This document shows, in pieces, positions 54,313 through 64,000 of a stretch of 64,000 nt of DNA. The notes under the pieces are model-generated. The model was given only the letters and a program-made list of their open reading frames with translations, had not been told where the DNA came from and searched no databases. This stretch comes from Macrobrachium rosenbergii. Taxonomy: Eukaryota; Arthropoda; Malacostraca; Decapoda; Palaemonidae. The stretch is taken from positions 41,002,739-41,066,738 of the forward strand of contig NC_089749.1 of the NCBI RefSeq assembly GCF_040412425.1, written 5' to 3'. The stretch's first letter is position 1. Each line of letters starts with the position of its first letter. The position numbers and the translations under genes are program-made.

Positions 54313-54910
54313 CATCCTTTTCAGGATGTCTGAGAATACTAGCATCTCTGGAGCTAACTGGCTTAACTGCATTCCCTGCAAATTATTTTGTGGCTCTCTC
54401 CACCACTGCAAATCCTGTCTGTTTCTCTTTGTAACAGCAATCAGGTCTCTTGAACTTCTCAGATTTTTCTCCTTTTCCTATAGATTCCATTGCAAGGAAC
54501 ATTTGAGAGCTCTGCCCCTCAGCACCAGCTTCTCCAAAGAGACTAGATGTCCTATTAGGATTTACCACTTCTTTATTGGTTGGAGTGGATTGGAGAGGAA
54601 AATGTTAAAAATTCAGGAACTCGTCTATTCTCTCCCGTAAAGGAAAGGCCTTCAACTTCTGAGTGTTTATCATCATAACCAAGTACCCGATGTTCTGAGT
54701 TGGAATTAAGTCTGATTTCTTGTAGGTGATAAGAATTCCCAGAGTCTTGTACATTTCCAAGATTAAGTCCCTGTCTCTCCTGGACTGTTCTGCCGTCAGT
54801 GCCAGAATGAGCCAATCGTCCAAGTATCTTTGTAGATGAATTTCTCTCTTATGGGCCCATTCTGAAATCAGTTGAAAGACTCCGATGAAAACTTGCTGAA
54901 GAGGTGTTAT
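54313..54910 (-). pseudogene. DIRS 2 reverse transcriptase (palm and connection only)
   Basis: Minus-strand frame with VFQLISEWAHKREIHLQRYLDDWLILALT, where the catalytic YLDDW is intact, then SRRDRDLILEMYKTLGILI and KSDLIPTQNIGYL. Past a break at about 54605, LIGHLVSLEKLVLRG and WWREPQ follow, and VFSDILKRMG lies next to the gypsy insertion and starts RNase H. The fingers and motif A are missing: the frame passes directly from gag-like sequence to the palm near 54905. An internal deletion is the simplest reading. Confidence 0.85.
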
Positions 54911-56560
54911 TAGACATCCGCAACAGAGTTCCGTTAACCATCCTGGGAAGTGAAGCTGGTTTGTCTGGAATATAAAATTTTGCCTGTCTAAGTAAAGGAG
55001 GAGGCAACAGTTTTTGAGACCTCGAAGAAGCCAAGGAACCTTCTTTGCTATTAAAACATCCACTTCTTTTATTGCCAACTTCATCATTTTAGTTAATGGG
55101 AGCAAATTGGAATGCTTGATTTCTGGAGCAGAATTGGCAACCTGTTCCATCAAAGAGGAGTCGGCAAAATCTTCAGTTTCTTCTCTCTTAGGCTCTGAGT
55201 ATCTCAATGTCTTTCTTATATGGATAATATGGGTGAATTTTACCCCTTCATCCAGAAAATCCGGTGCCAGTTGACCAAAACCAGATTCTAAGTCTGAAGG
55301 AGTCAGACGTCGAACTTGTGGTTCATTCTTGATCTTTCCTACAGACTGGTGACTCAGAGTGTTGGTTCCCACATCTCAGATGGAGAGATGCAGGGGAAAC
55401 CCAATATCTTCTCTTATTGACTGAAACTCTCGTAGAACGATAAGAGAGGGAGCGAGGCTGAGATTCTGTACATCAAACTTATTTCTAGAAGAAAACAGTG
55501 ACCTAGACCTCTTCCATGAAACGTGTCTGGTAATCCAGAGGGGCCCAACTCTGAGTTCATCTTCTGTATTCCAACTACCTGAATGATCGTGAAGGGGAAT
55601 GTCAGACTGAATGGTAGGTGGGGTGCCAACCCAATGCCTGGATCTTTGTGGTACCGGATGATTATCTTCATATCACCCATTCCTGGGGGGGTCACCGTGC
55701 CGCGTTACGCTTTCTGAGTGAGAACGGGAGGTGACCAAAGACCTTGTGTGATGGGGAGTGTCCGCTCAGTGCCTGGATCTGCGAGGCACAGGCTGACTTA
55801 TCTCTCTGTGTTGCTTCTTACCAAGAGAGGTACTGTGCCAAATCACACTTCTAGAACATGACCAGGGGGTGTCTCTAGAAGTGACAGAACAGCGTCTGTG
55901 ACGGGAGGTAAGGAAGTAATGTGTCGAGTCATGCTTTTGGAACATGATGGGAGATGCTCTTGGACAAAGATGATAACTGGTAATCCTTCCACACAGGAGA
56001 AGAATTAGGAAGGCGACGTTTCGAAATTCTTGGTGAAAGATTGGAGGAGGAGTGTGAGTCGGAAGAGGCCGCCCTCCCTTTACTCTGCCGGTATCCACTG
56101 GGACCCCGTTTGGGGCTAGACAGGAAACCGCTACATTCCTTGCTCCCGCTCCTGCTATTCTCCATTTTCTTTGCCCCACTAGTCATCTCACTACCCTTCT
56201 CTATTCCTTTATTGAAAAATTTAGACAGAGCTAATATCACCTCTTGCTGAATAAATGTCTTCTGACCAGGGGAAGAAATAGACAGATTTCTACCTGGAGT
56301 AACAGGCAATGGAGAGGAAGCAAAGATGGCAGGAGATGAGATGCAGGTAATGGAGGGGGTGGGTTTTTCTATGGAAGATGATGTAGGTTTCTTCCTACCC
56401 CTTTTTTCAAAAATTTTCCATTGCGAAGTTGTCCATGATTGGCACTCTTGACAAGTTAGTGTTCAAGAACAATCTTGTCCTTTGCACTTGGAACACACAG
56501 AATGCAGGTTAACATCGAGCAGGGACAAAAACTTTCCACAAGCCTTCCCTTCTCCTGTAG
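54911..56560 (-). pseudogene. DIRS 2 gag
   Basis: Read leftwards: near 56530-56400 a Cys cluster, CSKCKGQDC, then TCQECQSWTTSQWKIFEKRG, the zinc-finger-like start of DIRS gags in this window. Then come Ser/Arg/Lys-rich stretches (56309-55766) and the C-terminal part from 55372 (LTPSDLESGFGQLAPDF, EVDVLIAKKVPWLLRGLKN), open and fused in frame to the RT palm. It would be the structural protein. The family is supported by position and by the Cys pattern shared with DIRS 3. Confidence 0.7.
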
Positions 56561-56779
56561 TTCCCATACATCTATGAGACACTGGTTTAACTGTGACTTT
56601 CATGACTGGGAGAAAAACACACTAGAGACACTCGAAAAAACACTATTACTTCCTTCAGTGAGGAATTACAGGGAAAAACAACACTGTTCACCAACACTTT
56701 GGAAAATGGGAAAGAGAAGTAAAAAATCGAAAGTTTACAAAGCGAGTAGCAAATGCGTAGAGCATATAAAAGCATGTCT

Positions 56780-56945
56780 TTAAGCTGTGACAGCTAAGAA
56801 CAAATTGAGGGTGCGAGGTCCTGGGTATGCCTCAAGTAGCTAGTGCTACACTTCATAGCGAGTTTGTTCATAGCCATCTGCACATGCTCGCCTAAGGATA
56901 TCCTGATCACATGATGTGGGTTTGTTTCTTTATGGGAACAAACTA
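56780..56945 (-). repeat. DIRS 2 inverted terminal repeat (right side)
   Basis: Contains ATATCCTGATCACATGATGT and TCGCACCCTCAATTT-type blocks (reverse strand) matching the left repeat. Confidence 0.85.
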
Positions 56946-57135
56946 GAAAAAATTTAGCAGTTGGTGACATGGTTCTACTGAAGGATGAGATGCAGCCACA
57001 AAATAGGTGGCCACTTGTTTTAGTCGTAAATATTCATTCTTCAAATGATGGTCTCATTCAAAGTGCCACATTGAGGTGTGAGGATTGTGAAGTAGTTTCC
57101 CCTTTCCCTAAATATGTTAGAGTGTGATGACCACT
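56946..57135 (+). pseudogene. BEL/Pao C-terminal domain
   Basis: Directly after DIRS 2 the plus strand reads NLAVGDMVLLKDEMQPQNRW, then PLVLVVNIHSSNDGLIQSAT and LRCEDCEVVSPFPKYVRV. This is the domain that ends BEL/Pao pol (V-G-D-x-V-L, R-W-P-x-x-x-V, D-G-x-x-R), annotated elsewhere as DUF5641. It continues the reading that stops at 45884 (NKYKWTK). The frame is almost intact over 60 residues and ends at a stop before the untranslated region. Confidence 0.9.
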
Positions 57136-57540
57136 GAGAAGTTTGAAAAGTTCACAGCTTGATGTATTGTAGCATAAATTATGTACTGTACTTTGTAATA
57201 GTGTAATTTATGACTTGTAATTTCATTAGTGTAATATTGTTCAACTTTTGTTTAAAAAACTTCAGTTGTATGTTTGTGAGTGTTCAAACTTTATGTAAGA
57301 ATGCTCAGTTTACTTTGCCAAAGATATGCATATTGTATAGACTATTAGAACAAATGCCAAGTGAATATTTAATTACTTTATTGTACATTGGAGGTAGGTT
57401 TAGGACTGACCCAGAAAATAGTTTGTATTTCTTCTCAATGTATTTGAATCTTCACCCTTAAAGTGAAAATATGTTTTTGCTGTAATTCGGGTAGGTATTT
57501 GACTGGTGGTGGTCGTTGCCAGAGGCAGCAAGGGGGAGGG
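57136..57540 (+). other. BEL/Pao 3' untranslated region with polypurine tract
   Basis: AT-rich and non-coding. It ends AGCAAGGGGGAGGG immediately before the 3' LTR, a clear polypurine tract. Confidence 0.8.
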
Positions 57541-58168
57541 TGTAAATGCTGTATGCATTTTATATTTTATTCATAATTTTGGAGCTTCTTGGCTCAACCG
57601 TTACAGCGCAATCTCTCAGGACTAGCTTGTTAGGTAATTGCCAGATCCAAGAAGCTGTAGTTTGATGTGATGACTGTTTATTTGAGGAAAGCCGTCCTCC
57701 TTAAAGTTAGTTATTGTGTGGCCTTGGAGCAGTTCACAAGACCTATTGGTCAGACCTCAGCTACAATGGACTTTTGCATTTATTGGGCACGTGGACTAGA
57801 CAAGAGTTAGTGTGCATCGACTTGGACTGTATAGCTGCGACTTATCTGCGGCCTGGACAATTATTTCTCCCATGCTGTTAAATATTTAGGTGGACCCATA
57901 CACATTGGTTAGTATCACTGGCTTCATTTGTGTAGCATTATGTGTGATTTAATTAGAGACCCTTGGTAATGCTTGTTTTTAATTTTCGACAAATTTTTTA
58001 TTTGTTGTTATAGATTAAATGTATTTAGGTGATTGGCAATTGATATTTTGCTGTCATTTAAATGAATGTAACCTTTTAGAGACCTCATTCTTGGAACTCG
58101 TGAAAATAAAGTTAAGAAGCCTAACGAGCGTTCTCACTCACACCCATGTGCATGAAGTAGCAGTAACA
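57541..58168 (+). repeat. BEL/Pao 3' LTR
   Basis: Starts TGTAAATGCTGTATGC directly after the purine tract. It matches 17580-18220 with substitutions and small indels and ends near AGCAGTAACA. The last 50 bp are poorly matched between the copies, so the right edge is uncertain. Confidence 0.8.
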
Positions 58169-58839
58169 TAATTATTGACTCATGAGTGATCTTAGGGTTG
58201 AGATCTCTTGCTTGAAGCATTCACCAATTAACTACTAACCTGTGATCAGTGATTCTGCTGTGCTTTTGCATGATCCTGTTGACTCAGCTGAATGGGGCCC
58301 CTCATGGTTGTAGTTTAATAAACTTGTCCCTAAACTAATCTTTTCTGATCATCCTAATACTATTTTTTAATGCATACATCTATCATTAAACCATAACTGT
58401 CCTTATTAGTTAGTTTTAATTACTGTGTGACATCTTCAAATTTATCTTGTTTCTCTGACATCTTCATTTCCATTTCCAAAGACAGCTAATCAAACTTCTA
58501 ATGTTCTACATGGCTGTTAACTGACATATTAGAGCTTGAGTAAAATACCATTCACATTTGTGAGGAATATATTAATGTTGCTACTGTGCAAGTTAAAGTT
58601 ATGACAGTACTTCAGATGGTTTCATCTGCCCACATGGCATATAATGTTCCGATCAACAGATACTGATCTTTCATGACCACTCACCATTTGTCACATCATC
58701 GCCACCTCCAGTGCCATAGTTCACAATGGGCCTCTGTGAACCTCCGCTACTCATGTCTTTCCAAAGCTTCACTTAATTACACACATTATTTACCTAACAC
58801 CACAATAATTTACTGAACTTACTGTGAAAAATTTGGTAT
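58169..58839. other. No recognisable gene
   Basis: Right flank of the BEL element; no protein-like frame or repeat match seen. Confidence 0.5.
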
Positions 58840-61800
58840 ATTTATTGTTGTATGTATTTTTTGTAGGTATACAAACCAACCCCGTAAGTGGATAATATCT
58901 TTCATGCATAGCAGAACAGTTGAATGAATGTAGTTACAATGTTAACCATATGGTGATAGTAGTGAGACAGCAGGGGTTCCAACAAATGTCCAGCATGTAA
59001 GACACACTTGATCTTTCGACTGTGAATAAACATAGCTGAATTTACATTCCTTTGTTTCTTTATGTTGGCATTTTGTATTATTTTGTTGTCTCTGCTTCTC
59101 TGTTTTTCTCTCTCATGGGGAACAAACAAGAGCAACACAGGTGTGAGGGTTTGAGGCATCCTTGTGGCTGTTTTGTGTCTCCTCCATTTGTAGACCTGCA
59201 TAAGTTTTTTTCTCATTGTCAAAGTAAAATCTGTGTCCATCCTTCTCCATGTAAAGAACGTGCTGATTGGGCTTCTCCTCAGTGGGAAAGGTTTAGCAAG
59301 AGGAAAAAAAAAAAGTTTGACTTCTTCACTAAAGAGTTTTACTCCAGAGGAAGTCAGCCGATTCTGTGGAATGAAATCAAATATAAAATTTAGGCCAAAG
59401 GACAAGTGCTGGGACCTATGAGATCACTCAGCACTGAAAGGAAAATTGGGAGTAAAAAAGTTTTATAGGTGTAACAATAGCAAAACATTAAAGGTACAAT
59501 ATGAACAATTGTTAGGAGAATGAAAGGGGTTGCAGCTAATGGCCAAAGGGAAGCTGCAAAGGACCTTTAGCAATGCCTACAGTGCACTGACAGCATTAGC
59601 CCCCTGTGAGGGCAGATTCTGCAGGATCCTTTCTTATACCATCATCTTTTCCCTCACAATTACCCAAGAGTGCTTCTCACAAGCCAAGAGTTGGATCTTC
59701 CCCTCCAAGAAATTAGGGCATTCTTTGTCTGACAGTTTAGCTCAAGAAATTATGCCATTCTTTGTCTGACAGTTTAGCTTCTTCAATTATCTTCTTACAG
59801 ATTACCTTTAGAAATTTAGCCTAAACTCAATGTCTCGGGTAGCCCATCCTTCTCCACTTATCTTGTTAGTTCTGTGGAGAGGAAGAACAAAGAATTCCCA
59901 TCCAGCAAATCATCTGTTGCGGTAGTTCCTGTTTATGGTAACACTCCTCCCAAGTCCATGGCTCATCCTGCTACTACAGTTACTTTACTAGAAAGCATGG
60001 ACAATTGCTTGAAGTTGTCCTTCCTACTGATCTTCCTCTGAACATGCCAACCTCCATAGTGCTTTCCTATATGAGTTTTAATCATTGGAAGGTAAAAGTA
60101 CTTTGTGATAACAAGGAGACAGTCTTCCTCATCTCCTTCATCACCGTCTTCCTTTCTGCAACATTCTGGCAGACAGAGGAGGAGGAAGAGCAAATCTAAA
60201 AGTTCTTTCAGCAAGTCTAAATGGTTATCTCGTTCTAGGGAGTGTAGCCATGATAGAAGATCATCAAGACATCAATTATCATGTAGACATTGCTTTCACA
60301 CTCACTCCACTGGACATAGAAGAACTCAATCCTCATCTCATGAACACTGCGCTTGGTTTCACGACAGTTCAGGGGAGCATCATCACTGCCCTCCACCTCA
60401 CTCCTCAAGGAAGTTGCATGGGAGTGAGGGTAGGTACCACAACTACCCAGTGTATGAGAGGTTCCAGTCAAGAGGATATGCAGACTCCCTCAAACCCCTC
60501 CATGGGTGAGACAGATAATCAGTCTTATTTGTTGTGTGCTTTCCTACGGCTTTCTCTTGAGAGATCCTGATTCCTTCTACCTCTTGTGCTCGAGTTTCTC
60601 CTTGTCCTTAAGTGGGCAGTCAACATTCGATCCCATTCAGCTCCAGTCTTTTTGAATACCAGTTTCAATTGAGATAACAGCTCAAGGAATATCTCCAATT
60701 CCACATCTCTTAATTCTCATCCTGCAGAAAGTTTGTCTGGCTCTCCCAGAGAGTACTGAATCCTCAAGAATCCATTTCTTTGTATTCCTTAGGCCCTATG
60801 CCTCTGGAAGTTCCTTTCTCTCCAAACTGCTGCTCAGTTAAAAGAACATTTTCAGGTTACTGCATTCATTCATGAACATAGGAAGGGTGATCCCAGCTGC
60901 TTGCTCGCCTGTGGTCTATGGAGTTGACTATTGGGCGACCCACCAGCAGTGCATCTATCAGTAAAGCTACCTTGGTCATAGTTGATGCCTGGTGTTTTGG
61001 AAACCAACTTGGTTTGTGGACGTGGCAGTTCTCTTGCCTCCCCAGACAGAAGATATACTACGTAATGGAGGATGCAGCATCTATTCCCTTAAATTGGATT
61101 CATCAGTTTTCGAATGACTAAAGACCTACCCTCCAAGAAGGATAGCTTTCAATTCATTCCTCAAAAACAAATGTCTCAAATTGCATGGCTATGTCCACCC
61201 TCGGACAGCTTCTTGATTGGATTTTTGGCTCAACCTCACTGACAAATTTCTCAGTGACAGTGCAGAAGAAAAGGTTATGTTTAGGAGGCTATTAGTGTCT
61301 GGAGGACAGATCTCACTTTTCCAGCTCATCTGTGTTTGAACCAGAGGATCATTATTCTCTGTAGAAGAGACAAGGTTTTTTTTGTTCTTTCTCGGGACAT
61401 CTCTATTTCTAAGGAGGATGATGAGGCTTCCCAGTCATTTCATCCTTTCTAGCCATTTCAGCCCCATCTAGAAGGGATAAAATGAAGAAGAGAAGCAACT
61501 TCTGCTGAAACTGGCAATCCTCCTCCTCCACTGCCATAAGTAGGAGATTCCCTTTCTTGTGCCTGGGCCAAGTGACAGAAACTGTGGGCTCAGCGCTGGG
61601 TGGTGTCTGTATTACCAGAGATCTTCCTTCACTTTCAAGTTCAATAAGTGGGGCAATGCAGATGAGTTGACCAAAAAATGTTTTAGTTTCCACTGGAGAG
61701 ATCAAAGATAACATCAACCTTGAGGTATAAGCCTTCTATAGAGACAAGACATGACCGAGCATACTCTGCCAAAACTGAGCCAGTCACTCCTATTAAGAAA

Positions 61801-61900
61801 GGATTGGTACTCATTCAACTTGATTATGCAGGAGTCACTAAAAATGCCTTCACCCTGACTGGTCCAGAAACACCCAGATACCTTTTTCTGTTACTTGCAT
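58840..61900 (+). mobile_element. DIRS-like element 3, 5' fragment (ITR-like end and gag)
   Basis: Begins with TGTATGTATTTTTTGTAGGTATACAAACC, resembling the outer ends of DIRS 1 and 2 (TATTTTTCCTAACATACAAACC). A frame near 59215-59315 reads HCQSKICVHPSPC and WASPQWERFSKRKKKK, matching the Cys-cluster/W-x-x-F-x-x-R start of gag in DIRS 2. At 60105-60510 a Ser/Arg/His-rich stretch (SFSKSKWLSRSRECSHDRRS) follows, as in DIRS gags. An R1 repeat interrupts it. No RT, recombinase or right ITR is seen. The downstream limit is uncertain. The frames are broken. Confidence 0.55.
59393..59598 (-). repeat. Dispersed repeat R1, copy 3
   Basis: Reverse-complement copy of the unit at 4779-5050. The minus strand runs from GTGCACTGTAGGCATTGC through CCTTTGCAGCTTCCCTTTGG to TCCCAGCACTTGTCCTTTGG. 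It is shorter because of internal gaps and lies inside the gag of DIRS 3. Confidence 0.82.
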
Positions 61901-63928
61901 TCTGACTTACATCCACTGGAAATGAAGTGATCAATCAGCTGAGAGATGCTAAACATTTGAATAATGATAAACACCATTTACATTGCCGTGCCATAGAACC
62001 TTTAATCATTTAGTGGTGCTAAGTTGAGTCAACTCATTGCATAAGACATTACAAAAGAAAACCTTACAAATGAAATGGTAGGTAGAGTTATCAAGATTGA
62101 AAATCATAGTTCTGCCTTAGTTTTATATTTCATCTGGTGTACATTATCAAAAACTATACTGTACTTTATTTACACTTATATACGGTATACTGTAATGTAT
62201 ATTTATGTACAAAGGTCTACTGCCAGCAGAAAATGTTATGGTTATGTTGATTATTACTATTGCAGTACCTGATCAAATTAATCATCTAGCTCTAATCTTA
62301 ATTAAGACTACGTGATATACAATTTATAATTACCACCTCACTTTGCACAAAGATATGCATGGCACTCACCAAGATAATTGCAAATAATGTACACATCAGT
62401 TCTAGAGGTCCTTCATGACTGCAACATTTCTGCATTAAAAATAGAATAAATTAATATTCCTTATGGTGGACAATCATTCTTTCTTAAGGAAATGCAAACA
62501 GGATCTTCTCATTATACATAATACAAAACTTTACTGATATGTATCCAAAAGATAAGAAAACCCAACTGTAATAAACAAGAAACCTAACTGACATCTTATT
62601 TTCTTTCTTTTCTTATTTTGGCACTGAATTCTTGAAGAAATCACAGAAACTGTCACATTCTACTACGTCCTTAGATGGAATATAGCAATCACTGTCTTTC
62701 ACAAAGTAATCATGATATATTCAATGTCGACATCATCATTACTAATGATACAAAAAAAATCACTTCCTTTTTAGTACAAGATTTTGTTTGCTTTAAAAGT
62801 TCTGGAAACTGAATTTTTGGTGAAATGGACTGACCTACTCAAATATGTATGTATATTATATATCCCCTCATATAGCATATGCCTTGAAAAAATGTAATAC
62901 TGAACTCTCTCTCCTAAAGGAAGCAAATTAAGAGGAAAGGACCTTTGATAAAAGCCTCTCACAAAAGGAAACGTGTCATACAAAAATACTTTTAAAAATT
63001 AAACTGAAAAGTTATTTAACTTTGAATGTTTCAATCCAAAATAAGATGTGATTATTTCATTTCAGTATTAGAGCACAGTAAAGTTTAAGGAACTCTTGAA
63101 TGAAAATGTAATTCAGGTAACATGAACATAAAATAAAAAAAAATGTGCATCTATGAAAAGTGGGTCCAAAACTATTTTTGACACATAGCCTTAATTACAA
63201 AGCATAAGCATTTCCCAAAGGACAAAAAAAAAAAAATCAAAACTTTAAGTTCAAAGCTACTAATGGATAGTATCATACAGACCAACTCATTTACCTCAGA
63301 CTGCCCAACTCTTCTATGTACACTTTCCTGCTTGCCATTGTTTATACATGGATACATCAGACACTATGAAAATATTAGGAAAAAATCAATTCTCTTAATT
63401 TCTACTTGCTGTCATGCTTTGGCCCTAATACACCTTTGCTTATAGTACCATGTTGCAATACTATTAGTTAATTTTTATTAATCTTAAGATTTCATTAAGG
63501 ATTCTCTATTTTTCATGAAATACTGTAGTATACTTTTCCCTTTTTATAGATATTTTGCATATACAGTTCTATAGTTCTACAAATTAACCCTTGCCCCTAT
63601 CAATCACCCTTTCAAAAATATTTATAAAGAGCCAGAATTCACAATTAGCACCAGCTCTCATGAACTGCTTACAATATCTGTAATCCTAACTATAGCTGAC
63701 CCATCACTCAAAATTAAAATGTTTATTTGCCATGCACTCTGTCTAGTTTGTAAATGTAACAATCAATTCTGATATGGGATTAGTCTTTCAACATAATGGC
63801 TCTTGCCTTAGTCAGTAAAATGTGAGCAGACCTCTCCTTTGCATTTCTATTGCCCTCTCTAATTAATGATATTTGTGTACTTCCAGGTGGTCTGAAGCCA
63901 GTGCTAAAAAATGACTGAGTTTGAAGAT
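61901..63928. other. AT-rich region without genes
   Basis: Short open frames only, none with protein-like content. No repeat pairing noticed. Confidence 0.5.
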
Positions 63929-63985
63929 GGTATCAACCAGCACTTGGGACTTCTTTTGGTATCAACCAGCACCTGGGACTTCTTT
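63929..63985. repeat. 29-bp tandem duplication
   Basis: Two adjacent copies of a 29-bp unit starting GGTATCAACCAGCAC and ending GGGACTTCTTTT, differing by one base. Confidence 0.85.
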
Positions 63986-64000
63986 TCCAAAGTGATTAAC

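Larger units (their letters stand above)
45885..56945 (-). mobile_element. DIRS-like element 2
   Basis: Minus-strand DIRS element in BEL. Inverted termini: the left starts TTTGTATTTTTCCTAACATAC with CATCATGTGATCTGGATATC; the right, in reverse complement, has TTCCCATAAAGAAACAAACC and CATCATGTGATCAGGATATC. An internal complementary region lies at 47055-47170. Gag, RT, RNase H, methyltransferase-like and tyrosine recombinase run leftwards. It contains a 924-bp solo LTR and a 5.2-kb gypsy element; without these it is about 5.0 kb, short because gag is fused to the RT palm by an internal deletion. Confidence 0.9.
17580..58168 (+). mobile_element. BEL/Pao retrotransposon split by nested insertions
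   Basis: Two matching LTRs (17580-18220 and 57541-58168), both plus-strand, bracket BEL/Pao parts in the expected order: leader, gag with CCHC knuckles, A17-type protease, RT (YVDD), RNase H, integrase, C-terminal domain. Between the parts lie recognisable elements of other classes. Removing the insertions (18492-21900, 22149-23005, 24418-24669, 25106-27085, 27316-40877, 42579-44061, about 45885-56945; 32.6 kb together) leaves about 8.0 kb, a normal BEL length. Several protein motifs resume across an insertion, for example protease across 25106-27085 and RNase H after 42579-44061. A possible imperfect duplication flanks the outer LTRs (TAAAT on the left, TAATT on the right). The outer boundaries may be off by a few bases. 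Confidence 0.8.

Noticed and set aside
1..64000. CRISPR arrays, bacterial operons, ribosomal RNA genes
   Set aside because: No regularly spaced repeat-spacer pattern, no ribosome-binding-site-led gene runs and no conserved rRNA stretches; the DNA is clearly eukaryotic repeat sequence.

Overview
The window is eukaryotic and made almost entirely of repeats. I find no host protein gene, rRNA, tRNA gene or CRISPR array that I can support. AT-rich non-coding DNA full of microsatellites carries GC-rich blocks of retroelement code. The element mix (DIRS-like tyrosine-recombinase elements, BEL/Pao, Ty3/gypsy, a tRNA-derived SINE and two short repeats I recall from shrimp and crab sequences) suggests a decapod crustacean. 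The species cannot be named from sequence alone.

Layout. 1-8530: foldback and palindromic repeats, microsatellites, one copy of a short dispersed repeat (R1), and a long AT-rich stretch without genes. 8540-14440: a decayed Ty3/gypsy-type element on the minus strand (gag, protease, integrase). Its pol order looks like the Gmr1 type, and a 1.4-kb LTR pair with almost no interior is nested inside it. 14440-17580: a (TA)n block, R1, a SINE and unassigned sequence.

17580-58168: the main structure. One BEL/Pao retrotransposon of about 8.0 kb has been spread over 40.6 kb by nested insertions. Its parts lie in order on the plus strand: 5' LTR, leader, gag, protease, RT, RNase H, integrase, C-terminal domain, 3' LTR. 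The insertions, left to right, are a gag-only LTR element primed by tRNA-Lys (18492-21900), a Harbinger-like MITE with TTA duplications (22149-23005), a SINE with a 14-bp duplication (24418-24655), a block holding a solo LTR and a LINE fragment (25106-27085), DIRS element 1 (27316-40877), a gag-LTR deletion derivative of a gypsy element (42579-44057) and DIRS element 2 (about 45885-56945). DIRS 1 itself contains a 5.8-kb terminal-inverted-repeat element (30491-36310) with a broken copy of a widespread uncharacterised metazoan ORF. DIRS 2 contains a solo LTR (46001-46924) and a gypsy element with both LTRs and a 4-bp duplication (49140-54308).

58169-64000: a third DIRS-like fragment (ITR-like start and Ser/Arg-rich gag) with an R1 copy inside it, then AT-rich sequence without recognisable genes.

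All coding regions carry frameshifts, stops or lost catalytic residues, so nothing here looks autonomous. The value of the window is its stratigraphy: the nesting gives relative insertion order, and both large DIRS copies keep the complete inverted-repeat and internal-complementary-region design. The most interesting unknown is the TIR element at 30491-36310.
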